Positions 1-9,195 of a DNA stretch of 64,000 nt are shown here, one piece after another; the first letter of the stretch is position 1; each line of letters begins with the position of its first letter. The position numbers and the translations under genes were made by a program. Source of the DNA: Lishizhenia sp965656535 (GTDB lineage Bacteria > Bacteroidota > Bacteroidia > Flavobacteriales_D > Crocinitomicaceae); the NCBI GenBank assembly GCA_965656535.1, contig CBFHKX010000006.1:62001-126000 (forward strand). Direction: 5' to 3'. Under the pieces are notes generated by a model. It searched no databases. It was given only the letters and a program-made list of their open reading frames with translations, and had not been told where the DNA came from.

Positions 1-1
1 C

Positions 2-1030
2 GAAAAATCTTCGAACGTAATTGGTAAAGTAATTTTTGATGCCTATAGAAAAGAACCACAAGATTTTTTAAGTCGACTAGAATCATTCGGACTAACAGAA
101 AAACTAGGCATAAATGTTTTAGGAGAAAAAAAACCATATCTCGCACAACCCGGAACAAAAGATTGGTGGGGAGGTTCGTTAGCCTGGATGTCTATCGGTT
201 ACGAAGTACAACAAACACCACTTCAAACCTTAGCTTTCTACAATGCCGTTGCAAATAACGGAGCCTTTGTTCAGCCTCAATTTGCCTCAGAAATTAGACG
301 CGGATCTCAAGTCATTGAAAAATACGACCCAATTGTTCTAAATGCCAAAGTATGTAGCGATAAAACCTTATCTATTTTACGAGACTGCTTAGAAGGAGTT
401 GTAGAACATGGAACAGGGAAACAGCTTAAAAGCTCTTACTTTAAAATTGCCGGAAAAACTGGAACTGCAAAGATTGCACAAGGCAACCAAGGTTACGGCG
501 TTGATGGAGAACAAAAATACATTGCGTCTTTTGTAGGCTATTTCCCAGCAGAAGAACCTGTGTACTCATGTATTGTGGTGGTGTCTGACCCAACTAAAGA
601 TATCTACGGAGCTTCTGTGTCAGGAACGGTATTCGCTGCTATCGCAAACAAAGTTTACGCTACAAGTCTGCAGTATCAAAAAGCAATCAATGAAGGTAAA
701 AGCTACAAGTCAGTTCCGTATTCAAAGGATGGAAATCGTTTTGACACTCAAGAAGTTCTTCAAACTCTAAAAATTAATAACTACAGTAAATACAGCTCTG
801 AGTGGATCAGTACAAATCGTAAAGAAGACGGAATTATCCTAACACCGGTGAAAATTGAAAAAAACAAGGTGCCTAATGTTAAAGGAATGGGATTAAGAGA
901 TGCACTTGTACTATTAGAAAAAACAGGAATGCAAGTAAGATCTACAGGATATGGAGCTGTTGCCAATCAATCTCTTGCACCAGGTTCAGCAGCAGTAGCA
1001 GGAGGAATAATAGAAATTGAATTAAGATAA
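2..1030 (+). CDS. ftsI: FtsI/PBP3-type peptidoglycan transpeptidase, 3' part
   Basis: Septal penicillin-binding protein that cross-links peptidoglycan at the division site. The reading frame is open from base 2, so the N-terminus, membrane anchor and SxxK nucleophile motif lie outside the window. Visible are the SxN motif (SSN, residues 3-5 of the fragment) and the KTG motif (in AGKTGTAK, around bases 455-463), then a C-terminal PASTA-like domain (starting VPNVKGMG, last ~55 residues). The ATG at 188 is internal. The stop overlaps the murE start by one base (TAATG), as expected in a translationally coupled division/cell-wall operon. Assignment as FtsI rather than another class B PBP rests on motif order, PASTA domain and location before murE. 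Confidence 0.93.
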   Translation, partial: EKSSNVIGKVIFDAYRKEPQDFLSRLESFGLTEKLGINVLGEKKPYLAQPGTKDWWGGSLAWMSIGYEVQQTPLQTLAFYNAVANNGAFVQPQFASEIRRGSQVIEKYDPIVLNAKVCSDKTLSILRDCLEGVVEHGTGKQLKSSYFKIAGKTGTAKIAQGNQGYGVDGEQKYIASFVGYFPAEEPVYSCIVVVSDPTKDIYGASVSGTVFAAIANKVYATSLQYQKAINEGKSYKSVPYSKDGNRFDTQEVLQTLKINNYSKYSSEWISTNRKEDGIILTPVKIEKNKVPNVKGMGLRDALVLLEKTGMQVRSTGYGAVANQSLAPGSAAVAGGIIEIELR

Positions 1031-2493
1031 TGCAAAAACTAAGAGACATACTTTACAGTACAGCAATAAAACAAGTAATTGGTTCAACCGATGTCAACAT
1101 TAAATCAATTGTGTTTGACTCGCGAAAAGCCAATGCAGATACTGTTTTTGTTGCCATTAAAGGATCTGTTTCTGACGGACATGAATTTATAAAAAACGCA
1201 ATAGAAAAAGGTTGTACAACTATTGTTTGCGAAATGCTCCCTACTGAAATTTTAAATGGAATCAACTACGTAGAAGTAGAAAATTCGCACAGAGCACTAG
1301 CCATTATGGCCAATAATTTCTTTCATGAACCAAGTAAAAAAATAAAGCTCATTGGAATTACGGGTACCAATGGAAAAACGACCACAACTACCCTGCTACA
1401 TAAATTGTTTTCTCAACTTGGCTATAAAGTCGGCCTGCTTTCTACAGTAATTAATAAGATAGGAAATGAAGAGATTAAAGCTACACACACTACGCCAGAT
1501 CCCGTTAGTATAAATGAACTACTTAACGAAATGGTCGAAGCCAACTGCACGCATTGTTTCATGGAAGTAAGCTCTCATGCAATCCATCAAGAAAGAACAG
1601 CAGGTTTAAGCTTTTTAGGTGCAGCTTTTACCAACATTACTCATGATCACTTAGATTATCATAACACATTTAAAGAATACATACATGTAAAAAAGAAGTT
1701 TTTTGATGAATTATCAGAAAATGCCTTTGCACTCACAAACGCAGATGATAAAAACGGACAAGTTATGCTACAAAACTGTAAAGCAAAAAAATACAGTTTC
1801 AGTTTAAAGACAATGGCAGATTACCGTTTAAAAGTATTAGAAAATCAATTTACAGGACTCGTACTTTCGATTGAAGGAACTGAATTATGGTCGAGACTTA
1901 TTGGAGATTTCAATGCATACAACTTACTCACTGTTTATGCTATCGCAGATTTATTGGGAGAAGATAAAGTTCAAACACTTACAGCGTTAAGTACTCTTGA
2001 ATCTGTAGAAGGCAGATTTCAATATATAAAAAGTAAAAATGGTGTAATGGCTATTGTAGACTACGCGCACACACCAGATGCACTCGAAAACGTATTAAAA
2101 ACGATTAAAAACATTCGAACGGGAAACGAAACCGTTTTTACAGTAGTAGGATGTGGAGGAGACAGAGATACCACAAAACGTCCGAAAATGGCTTCAATCG
2201 CTTGCGAACTGTCAGATAAAGTGATTATAACATCGGATAATCCAAGAACGGAAAATCCAGAACGGATTATTGAAGACATGATGACCGGTGTTGGCGGTCA
2301 GCACTTCAAAAAAACACTTGCTATTACCAACAGAAAGGAAGCGATTAAGACTGCATGTGCCATGGCAGAAAAAGATGATATCATCTTAATTGCTGGAAAA
2401 GGACATGAAAAATACCAAGACATTCAAGGTGTTAAGCATGATTTTGATGATTTACAAACCGTAGTTACACTACTCAAACAATTAGAAAAGTAA
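1030..2493 (+). CDS. murE: UDP-MurNAc-tripeptide synthetase MurE (DAP-adding type)
   Basis: Cytoplasmic Mur ligase adding the third residue to UDP-MurNAc-L-Ala-D-Glu using ATP. 487 residues, the usual family length. The P-loop GTNGKT lies at about 112-117, after a Rossmann-like N-terminal domain. The C-terminal substrate motif DNPR is present near residue 402; this motif is typical of meso-diaminopimelate-adding enzymes, so DAP-type peptidoglycan is inferred. ATG overlaps the ftsI stop by one base, and its own stop overlaps the mraY start in the same way, indicating one tightly coupled transcript. Confidence 0.96.
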   Translation: MQKLRDILYSTAIKQVIGSTDVNIKSIVFDSRKANADTVFVAIKGSVSDGHEFIKNAIEKGCTTIVCEMLPTEILNGINYVEVENSHRALAIMANNFFHEPSKKIKLIGITGTNGKTTTTTLLHKLFSQLGYKVGLLSTVINKIGNEEIKATHTTPDPVSINELLNEMVEANCTHCFMEVSSHAIHQERTAGLSFLGAAFTNITHDHLDYHNTFKEYIHVKKKFFDELSENAFALTNADDKNGQVMLQNCKAKKYSFSLKTMADYRLKVLENQFTGLVLSIEGTELWSRLIGDFNAYNLLTVYAIADLLGEDKVQTLTALSTLESVEGRFQYIKSKNGVMAIVDYAHTPDALENVLKTIKNIRTGNETVFTVVGCGGDRDTTKRPKMASIACELSDKVIITSDNPRTENPERIIEDMMTGVGGQHFKKTLAITNRKEAIKTACAMAEKDDIILIAGKGHEKYQDIQGVKHDFDDLQTVVTLLKQLEK

Positions 2494-3737
2494 TGTTGTA
2501 CTATTTATTTCAATATTTAAACGAATTAGATTTTCCAGGTGCTGGAGTGTTTAACTACATCTCTTTTCGAGCATCAATGGCATTAATCACTTCTTTAATC
2601 GTATCTATATTTTTCGGAAAACGCATCATCAACCTATTGAGAAAACAACAAATAGGAGAATCTGTAAGAGATTTGGGCTTAGACGGACAAAAAGAAAAGG
2701 AAGGTACGCCAACCATGGGCGGATTAATCATCCTTGGTGCTATACTCATTCCAACTCTATTGTTTGCAAAGCTTCATAATATTTATGTAATAACCATGCT
2801 TATTGCAACTGTTTGGTTGGGAGCTATAGGATTTCTAGACGACTACATTAAAGTATTTAAACAAAACAAAAAAGGACTTGCTGGAAAATTTAAAATAATA
2901 GGACAAGTCGGCGTTGGGATAATTGTTGGATCAATTCTATACTTTAGTGATAATGTCAAAGTACATGAACAAGTTTCTGAAAACTATGTGATGCAAGCCA
3001 CAGACAGAGATGTAACAGATTTACACGCAGAATTCACAAAAGATAAAGGCACAAAGTGGATAGAAACAAAAGACATGACAACCACTATTCCATTTGTCAA
3101 AAATAATGAAATAAACTACAATTGGTTTTCTGGAGAAAATTCGTGGATGGGTTGGTTAGTATTTACGGCAGTCGTAATATTTATCGTAGTTGCCATATCT
3201 AACGGCGCTAACATGACAGACGGTTTAGACGGTTTAGCCACTGGAAGTTCTGCTATAATAGGAATAGCCCTTGCCGTTCTAGCCTATGTAAGTTCAAATA
3301 TTCGATTTGCAGATTATCTAGACGTGATGTACATACCCTTTGCAGAAGAAATGGTAATTTTTATTGCAGCCTTTGTAGGAGCTTGTGTTGGATTTCTTTG
3401 GTACAACTCCTATCCTGCTCAAGTCTTTATGGGTGATACAGGTAGCCTTGCTCTTGGAGGTATTATTGCAGTATTTGCCATTTCTATCCGAAAAGAACTA
3501 TTAATACCCGTTTTATGCGGTATTTTCATTATTGAAAATGCTTCAGTAGTACTACAAGTAGGTTGGTTTAAACTCACTAAACGCAGGTTTGGAGAAGGAA
3601 GAAGACTCTTTAAAATGGCGCCTTTACATCATCACTACCAAAAGAAAGGTATTCACGAAGCAAAAATCGTTGCGCGTTTTTGGATAGTAGCCATCCTGTT
3701 AGCAGTAATTACAATCGTAACACTCAAACTAAGATAA
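2493..3737 (+). CDS. mraY: Phospho-N-acetylmuramoyl-pentapeptide-transferase MraY
   Basis: Polytopic inner-membrane enzyme transferring phospho-MurNAc-pentapeptide to undecaprenyl phosphate (lipid I synthesis). Family motifs are visible: DDYIKVFKQNKKGL near residues 112-125, the NxxNxxDGxDGL-type stretch NGANMTDGLDGLATG near 240, and HHHYQKKG near 380. At 414 residues it is about 50 longer than typical MraY; the excess is a hydrophilic segment between transmembrane helices (about residues 150-215), an insertion I associate with Bacteroidetes homologues. Sits one base overlapping murE and three bases before murD. Confidence 0.96.
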   Translation: MLYYLFQYLNELDFPGAGVFNYISFRASMALITSLIVSIFFGKRIINLLRKQQIGESVRDLGLDGQKEKEGTPTMGGLIILGAILIPTLLFAKLHNIYVITMLIATVWLGAIGFLDDYIKVFKQNKKGLAGKFKIIGQVGVGIIVGSILYFSDNVKVHEQVSENYVMQATDRDVTDLHAEFTKDKGTKWIETKDMTTTIPFVKNNEINYNWFSGENSWMGWLVFTAVVIFIVVAISNGANMTDGLDGLATGSSAIIGIALAVLAYVSSNIRFADYLDVMYIPFAEEMVIFIAAFVGACVGFLWYNSYPAQVFMGDTGSLALGGIIAVFAISIRKELLIPVLCGIFIIENASVVLQVGWFKLTKRRFGEGRRLFKMAPLHHHYQKKGIHEAKIVARFWIVAILLAVITIVTLKLR

Positions 3738-3740
3738 GAG

Positions 3741-5084
3741 TTGGATACCCGAAACGGACATATCGTAATAATTGGCGCAGGTGAAAGTGGAGTTGGCGCT
3801 GCACTATTAGCTCAGCATAAAGGCTGGCGCGTTTTTGTATCTGATTTCGGTCAAATTAAAAGTAAATTTAAGACAGAATTAGAAGCTAACGAGATAGAAT
3901 TTGAAGAGGGAAAACACAGCGAACCAAAAATTCTAACTGCAACGCTCATTGTGAAATCGCCCGGTATTCCACCTCACGTAGCTATCCTTCAGAAAGCAAA
4001 AGAGCTTGATATCAAGGTTATCTCTGAAATTGAGTTTGCTGGATATTACACGAAGGCTAAGATGATTTGTATAACCGGAAGTAACGGCAAAACTACAACA
4101 ACGCTACTCACACATCATGTGCTAAAAAAAGCAGGACTCAATGTAGGTTTAGGCGGAAATATTGGACAAAGCTTAGCCAAACAGGTTATTCAAAATAAAC
4201 ACGACATATACGTATTAGAATTAAGCAGTTTTCAGCTTGATGATATGTATGAGTTCAAAGCAGACATAGCTGTGATTCTTAACATCACACCTGACCACCT
4301 GGACAGATATGATTACAGCATGGAAAATTATGCTAATTCAAAGTTTCGTATCGCACAAAACTTAACAAAAACAGATTGGCTAATTTACAATTTAGATGAT
4401 CCAATAATTGCAAGTAAAATACAAAAATCCAACACTCAAGCGCAGTTGGCACCTTTTTCTTTAAAACAAATAGTAGAACAAGGTGGATATGCAGATGAAC
4501 AACAATTAACAATAACAATAAAAAACCAATTCAGTATGTCAATTCACGATTTAGCACTAAAGGGTAAGCACAACACGCAAAACTCTCTAGTAGCAGGTAT
4601 CTCAGCAAAGCTATTAGATATCAGAAAAGAAACCATTCGCGAAAGTTTAGCCGACTTTACAAACGTTGAACACCGTTTAGAATTTGTTGCCAAAGTACAC
4701 GGTATTGCATTTATAAACGATTCAAAAGCAACAAACGTAAACTCCACTTGGTTTGCACTAGAAAGTATGGATAAACCAACCGTATGGATAGTAGGTGGTG
4801 TAGACAAAGGTAATAATTACGAAGAGCTTGCACAACTTGTAACAGACAAAGTTAAAGCCATTATTTGCCTAGGAAAAGACAACAGCAAAATAGTAGAAGC
4901 GTTTACCGGTAAAATCGAAACAATTGTAGAAACACAATCGATAAGAGAAGCTGTTGCCTACGGATATAGATTTGCTAAAAAAGACGAAACGGTCTTACTT
5001 TCTCCTTGTTGTGCGTCTTTTGATCTATTCGAAAGCTATGAAGACAGAGGAACGCAGTTCAAAGAAGCTGTACGCGGACTATAA
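3741..5084 (+). CDS. murD: UDP-MurNAc-L-alanine:D-glutamate ligase MurD
   Basis: Cytoplasmic Mur ligase adding D-Glu to UDP-MurNAc-L-Ala. 447 residues with N-terminal UDP-binding domain (IVIIGAGESGVGAA), ATP-binding P-loop GSNGKTTTT near 113, and C-terminal ligase domain ending in the conserved SPxxASFDxFxxxxxRGxxF pattern. The start is TTG: no ATG exists between the mraY stop and the first conserved residues (HIVIIGAG). Followed after 11 bases by a short paralogue of its own C-terminal domain. Confidence 0.95.
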   Translation: MDTRNGHIVIIGAGESGVGAALLAQHKGWRVFVSDFGQIKSKFKTELEANEIEFEEGKHSEPKILTATLIVKSPGIPPHVAILQKAKELDIKVISEIEFAGYYTKAKMICITGSNGKTTTTLLTHHVLKKAGLNVGLGGNIGQSLAKQVIQNKHDIYVLELSSFQLDDMYEFKADIAVILNITPDHLDRYDYSMENYANSKFRIAQNLTKTDWLIYNLDDPIIASKIQKSNTQAQLAPFSLKQIVEQGGYADEQQLTITIKNQFSMSIHDLALKGKHNTQNSLVAGISAKLLDIRKETIRESLADFTNVEHRLEFVAKVHGIAFINDSKATNVNSTWFALESMDKPTVWIVGGVDKGNNYEELAQLVTDKVKAIICLGKDNSKIVEAFTGKIETIVETQSIREAVAYGYRFAKKDETVLLSPCCASFDLFESYEDRGTQFKEAVRGL

Positions 5085-5095
5085 AACCAAATACA

Positions 5096-5569
5096 ATGGA
5101 AAAAATTAAAAAAGATACCTTATCCGAACAGCTCATTGCTTCAAGACAAAAAGGGTTAGACAATAGAAATCAGAGCGGAATTAAACATCATGGCGAATAC
5201 TACGGCATGCAAATGTATAGCTTAATTCAATCTGATATATCAACAACATTAGACGAATTAAAGTCATTAGAAAATCCAGTAATATGGGTAATGAGTGCGG
5301 ATACGCAACATGACTTTACGGAAAATAAAAATTGGTTATCAGAAGAAGTTGAGGCGATCATTGCTTTTGGTAAAAAAAATAAAAGCTTGCGTTACAGCAT
5401 TGAAAGTGCCGTTTCTTTCTATGCCCGAAAAGACGATTTAAAAGAAGCTTTAAAATTACTTAAAGCAATTGCAAACAATGGAAACACCGTGTTCTTTTCT
5501 CCAGGAATAGGTAAAGAAGGAATACAGTGGGAAGCAGAATTTAATCACTTCTTAAAAGAAGGAAAATAG
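5096..5569 (+). CDS. Stand-alone MurD C-terminal-domain-like protein, function unknown
   Basis: 157 residues, no signal peptide or membrane segment, no P-loop. Residues ~40-155 can be aligned by eye to the last ~120 residues of the MurD encoded just upstream: a T..L.SL..P.VIWV segment matches MurD ST.FALESMDKPTVWIV, VEAIIAFGKKN matches VKAIICLGKDN, and NTVFFSPGIG matches ETVLLSPCCA. The SPxxASFDxF ligand-binding signature is not kept beyond SP, and there is no ATP-binding domain, so it cannot be a ligase alone. Likely a diverged duplicate of the MurD C-terminal domain, retained in the operon between murD and ftsW; a regulatory or structural role is only inference. Confidence 0.8.
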   Translation: MEKIKKDTLSEQLIASRQKGLDNRNQSGIKHHGEYYGMQMYSLIQSDISTTLDELKSLENPVIWVMSADTQHDFTENKNWLSEEVEAIIAFGKKNKSLRYSIESAVSFYARKDDLKEALKLLKAIANNGNTVFFSPGIGKEGIQWEAEFNHFLKEGK

Positions 5570-5570
5570 C

Positions 5571-6734
5571 TTGAGAGAAGCACTGAAATACCTTAAAGGA
5601 GACCCGGTAATTTGGGTACTTGTTTACTTTTTGTTAATGACTTCATTAGTAAGTGTATACTCGTTTGTTGACATACTGGCGAGAACTGAAGGTGGTAGTC
5701 CGTTAGGATACTTAGCAAAACACACCGTACATATTGTTATTGGAGGTGTTGTTATGTTTTTAATCCACAAACAAGATCCAAAATACTTTTCTAAACTCGC
5801 GCGGTTTATTTTTATTATCTCCATTTTACTTCTGGCGTTTACAATGCTTTTCGGTGTAAAAGTGAACGAAGCATCCCGATGGATTAAAGTTCCAATTGTC
5901 GGTATTTCTTTTCAAACTTCTGACTTAGCGCGTTTGGCTCTAATTCTTTATTTGGCCAAACAACTTGTTAAGCGTAAAGATTATTTATCAGATTGGAAAA
6001 AAGGCTTTATGCCTATCGTTCTTCCTATTCTGTTAGTGTGCGCACTAATCGCAAAAGATAACTTCTCAACGTCTGCCATTATTTTTACAATTTCCTTAGG
6101 CGTTCTATTTATTGGTCAATTCCCATTCAAAAGAATTGCAGCCCTTATTGGGTCAGGTCTCGCCCTCTTTGGTGTTATAATTTTACTTCATCTGGCTTTG
6201 CCCGCGGCTAACTTACTTCCTCGATTTGACACTTGGATGAGCAGGTTTTTTAAAGCCTACGGAGAAACACCAAACCTTGTAGATAACGCCCAAGCTATTA
6301 ATGCAGAGCTAGCCATACACAGCGGAGGCTTTTTTGGTGTAGGTGTGGGAGATGGAAAACTAAAAGAATATACACCGGAAGCTTATGCAGATTTTTATTT
6401 TTCTTCCTTTGTAGAAGAATTTGGGATTATTGGCGCCGTTGTACTCATCTTGTTGTACCTTATTTTATTGTACCGAATTATACGCATTGGCTTAAATGCA
6501 GAAAAATTATTCGAAACCTACGTTTGTGTAGGAATAGGAATGTTACTGTTATCTCAGGCTGCCGTAAATATGCTAGTTTGCACCGGAATTATTCCTGTAA
6601 CCGGACAAAATATTCCGTTTTTAACAATGGGAGGTTCTGCCATGATTATGGCTTGCGTTTCCATAGGTATTGTACAAAGTATTGCTGCAAAACAAACTAC
6701 ACAAAAGAAAAGTACGCAAAACAATCTGGCATGA
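5571..6734 (+). CDS. ftsW: SEDS glycosyltransferase FtsW
   Basis: Polytopic septal peptidoglycan polymerase of the SEDS family, partner of FtsI. 387 residues with about ten hydrophobic helices; the conserved region around ASRWIKVPIVG and the C-terminal GGSAM segment are family hallmarks. TTG start chosen because the N-terminal EALKYLKGDPVIW matches the usual start of Bacteroidetes FtsW and the preceding gene stops one base upstream; the first ATG lies inside helix 1. The 3' end overlaps murG by ATGA. Confidence 0.94.
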   Translation: MREALKYLKGDPVIWVLVYFLLMTSLVSVYSFVDILARTEGGSPLGYLAKHTVHIVIGGVVMFLIHKQDPKYFSKLARFIFIISILLLAFTMLFGVKVNEASRWIKVPIVGISFQTSDLARLALILYLAKQLVKRKDYLSDWKKGFMPIVLPILLVCALIAKDNFSTSAIIFTISLGVLFIGQFPFKRIAALIGSGLALFGVIILLHLALPAANLLPRFDTWMSRFFKAYGETPNLVDNAQAINAELAIHSGGFFGVGVGDGKLKEYTPEAYADFYFSSFVEEFGIIGAVVLILLYLILLYRIIRIGLNAEKLFETYVCVGIGMLLLSQAAVNMLVCTGIIPVTGQNIPFLTMGGSAMIMACVSIGIVQSIAAKQTTQKKSTQNNLA

Positions 6735-7834
6735 AAAAAATTGATAAAGTAATTATTTCTGGTGGAGGTACAGGCGGACACATATTTCCGGCGGTTGCCA
6801 TTGCAAATGAAATAAAAAAACAAAATCCTGAGGCCGACATATTATTCGTTGGTGCAGAAGGAAAAATGGAAATGGAAAAAGTTCCGCAAGCCGGATATAC
6901 AATTATAGGGTTACCCATTCGTGGTTTACAACGGAAATTTACGTTAAGCAACTTTTTACTTCCATTTAAAATTATAAAATCACTGCTAAAAGCACGTAAA
7001 ACAATTATAAAATTTCAACCTCAAATAGTAATTGGTGTAGGAGGCTACGCAAGTGGTCCAACTCTGTTGGCTGCAAGCTGGAGAAAAATACCAACTATAA
7101 TTCAAGAACAAAATTCATTTGCCGGAAAAACAAACATTATTCTCGGTAAAAAAGCACATAAAATATGCGTAGCATATGCAGGTCTCGAGCAATTTTTTCC
7201 CGAAAACAAAATTGTAATTACAGGAAACCCTGTAAGACATGAAGTCGTTGACATTAATGGTAAGAAGGAAATAGCCCTGCAAAAACTTAACTTTACAACA
7301 GCAAAAAAAACTGTTCTTGTACTTGGCGGGAGCCTAGGAGCAAGAACTATTAACAACGCATTACTCAAGTATATTCACCTTTTTCAAAAAGAAGAGATAC
7401 AGGTTATTTGGCAATGTGGTAAACTCTATAAAAGTGCATTAGAAGAAAAGTTAAAGCAATTACCAAAAGACGGTTTAATTCTTACAGACTTTATAGCAGA
7501 TATGGATTTAGCTTATGCAGCTGCAGACATAGTAATCTCTAGAGCTGGTGCAATCTCAGTTTCAGAGCTTTGCATGGTTGGCAAACCAACCATACTTGTT
7601 CCTTCTCCCAATGTTGCCGAAGATCATCAAACGCACAACGCTATGGCTTTAGTTAACGAGAAAGCAGCTATTTTAATAAAAGATAAAAATGCTGTAGAAC
7701 AATTAGTACCAGCAGCTATTGAACTAACTTTAAATCCAAAACAACAAAAAGAACTTTCTTCAAATATTTCTAAGTTAGCTAAGCCAAACGCTACACGAGA
7801 CATTGTTAACACTTTAAACGAGGTACTCGTATGA
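6731..7834 (+). CDS. murG: UDP-GlcNAc:lipid I GlcNAc transferase MurG
   Basis: Peripheral membrane GT28 glycosyltransferase converting lipid I to lipid II. 367 residues; the N-terminal glycine-rich loop GGGTGGHIFPA begins at residue 11, and the C-terminal donor site includes SRAGAISVSELC and the PNVAEDHQTHNA segment. The start at 6731 overlaps the ftsW stop (ATGA); a longer reading frame upstream is only ftsW read in another frame. Ends in ATGA overlap with murC. Confidence 0.95.
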   Translation: MKKIDKVIISGGGTGGHIFPAVAIANEIKKQNPEADILFVGAEGKMEMEKVPQAGYTIIGLPIRGLQRKFTLSNFLLPFKIIKSLLKARKTIIKFQPQIVIGVGGYASGPTLLAASWRKIPTIIQEQNSFAGKTNIILGKKAHKICVAYAGLEQFFPENKIVITGNPVRHEVVDINGKKEIALQKLNFTTAKKTVLVLGGSLGARTINNALLKYIHLFQKEEIQVIWQCGKLYKSALEEKLKQLPKDGLILTDFIADMDLAYAAADIVISRAGAISVSELCMVGKPTILVPSPNVAEDHQTHNAMALVNEKAAILIKDKNAVEQLVPAAIELTLNPKQQKELSSNISKLAKPNATRDIVNTLNEVLV

Positions 7835-9195
7835 ATTTATCTACTTTCAAACATATTTACTTTTTAGGAATTGGCGGAATAGGAATGTCTGCTCTTGCAA
7901 GATACTTCAATGCAAAAGGATACTCCGTGTCTGGATATGACAAAAGCAGTTCCATGCTTACATCTCAACTTCAAAACGAAGGAATATCAATTCATTTTGA
8001 AGACAAAGGTTTAGCTATCTTAAATGAACTTAACCCAAAAGAAACCCTCGTAATTTACACGCCAGCCGTTCCACAAGATTTAGGAGAATACCAAGCCTTA
8101 CTCAACAGTCAAATACCCACTATTAAACGAGCTAAAGCGCTCGGAATCATAACACAAAACAGTAAAGGTTTAGGCGTAGCAGGTACACATGGAAAAACAA
8201 CTACCTCTACCCTTCTAGCTCACGTTTTACACCAATCACCTATTGGTTGTAATGCTTTTCTAGGTGGTATAGCAAGTAATTTTGATTCGAATTTAGTACT
8301 AAATGAAAACTCAACACTAACCGTAATAGAAGCGGATGAATTTGACCAATCCTTCTTAGAACTTTTTCCGTACGCTTCTATCATCACATCAACCGATGCT
8401 GATCATTTAGATATATATAAAAACGCCAAAACACTAGTAGACTCTTTCCAAGCATATGCAAATAAAACCAAAGAAAACGGTATATTAATACGTGAAATAA
8501 ACACGGTAATTACTGCTTCTAACGCAATAACATACTCAACCAATGAACCACAAAGTAATGCAGACTACCAGTGTTTTAACATTCGGTTTGAACAAGGAGA
8601 GTTTATGTTTGACTGTATTTGCAAAGGAAAACTTTGGGAAAATATTGTACTAGGCATACCCGGAATTCACAATGCGTCTAATGCAACCGCTGTTATAGCA
8701 TTATGTGAGGCTTTAGGTTTAACAGAATCCGAAATTAGGACAGGGTTAAGTACTTTTAAAGGCGTAAAACGCAGATTCGAGTACCATATAAAAGAAGAGG
8801 ATAAGGTATTTATAGACGATTACGCACACCATCCTACAGAAATAAATGCCTTGGTAAACTCTGTACGTTTATTGTATCCAAATAAAGAAATAAGAGGAAT
8901 TTTTCAACCTCATCTATACAGTCGAACAAAAGACTTTTTAGAGGATTTTGCAACAGCCTTAAGCAAACTAGACGAAGTGATACTACTTCCCATCTATGCA
9001 GCTAGAGAAAATCCCATAAAAGAAGTAACGAGCAAAGTACTTCTTGCTAAAATTGAATGTCCTAAAAAGCAGGTACTATCTAAAAACGAAACAATAGACT
9101 ACCTAAAGCAATCAAAAAAATCTGCCGTTTACTTAACCATTGGGGCAGGAGATGTTGACACGCTTGTACAACCCATTAAAGAGATACTTTTATGA
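7831..9195 (+). CDS. murC: UDP-N-acetylmuramate:L-alanine ligase MurC
   Basis: First Mur ligase, adding L-Ala to UDP-MurNAc in the cytoplasm. 454 residues: N-terminal FLGIGGIGMSALA nucleotide-binding loop, ATP-binding GTHGKTTTS near 117, C-terminal DDYAHHPTEI motif characteristic of MurC. ATGA overlaps at both ends (murG upstream, ftsQ downstream) imply coupled translation. Confidence 0.96.
   Translation: MNLSTFKHIYFLGIGGIGMSALARYFNAKGYSVSGYDKSSSMLTSQLQNEGISIHFEDKGLAILNELNPKETLVIYTPAVPQDLGEYQALLNSQIPTIKRAKALGIITQNSKGLGVAGTHGKTTTSTLLAHVLHQSPIGCNAFLGGIASNFDSNLVLNENSTLTVIEADEFDQSFLELFPYASIITSTDADHLDIYKNAKTLVDSFQAYANKTKENGILIREINTVITASNAITYSTNEPQSNADYQCFNIRFEQGEFMFDCICKGKLWENIVLGIPGIHNASNATAVIALCEALGLTESEIRTGLSTFKGVKRRFEYHIKEEDKVFIDDYAHHPTEINALVNSVRLLYPNKEIRGIFQPHLYSRTKDFLEDFATALSKLDEVILLPIYAARENPIKEVTSKVLLAKIECPKKQVLSKNETIDYLKQSKKSAVYLTIGAGDVDTLVQPIKEILL

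Noticed and set aside
6524..6730. N-terminal extension of MurG
   Set aside because: This part is ftsW read in another frame; the real start at 6731 overlaps the ftsW stop by ATGA and precedes the glycine-rich loop at the normal distance.
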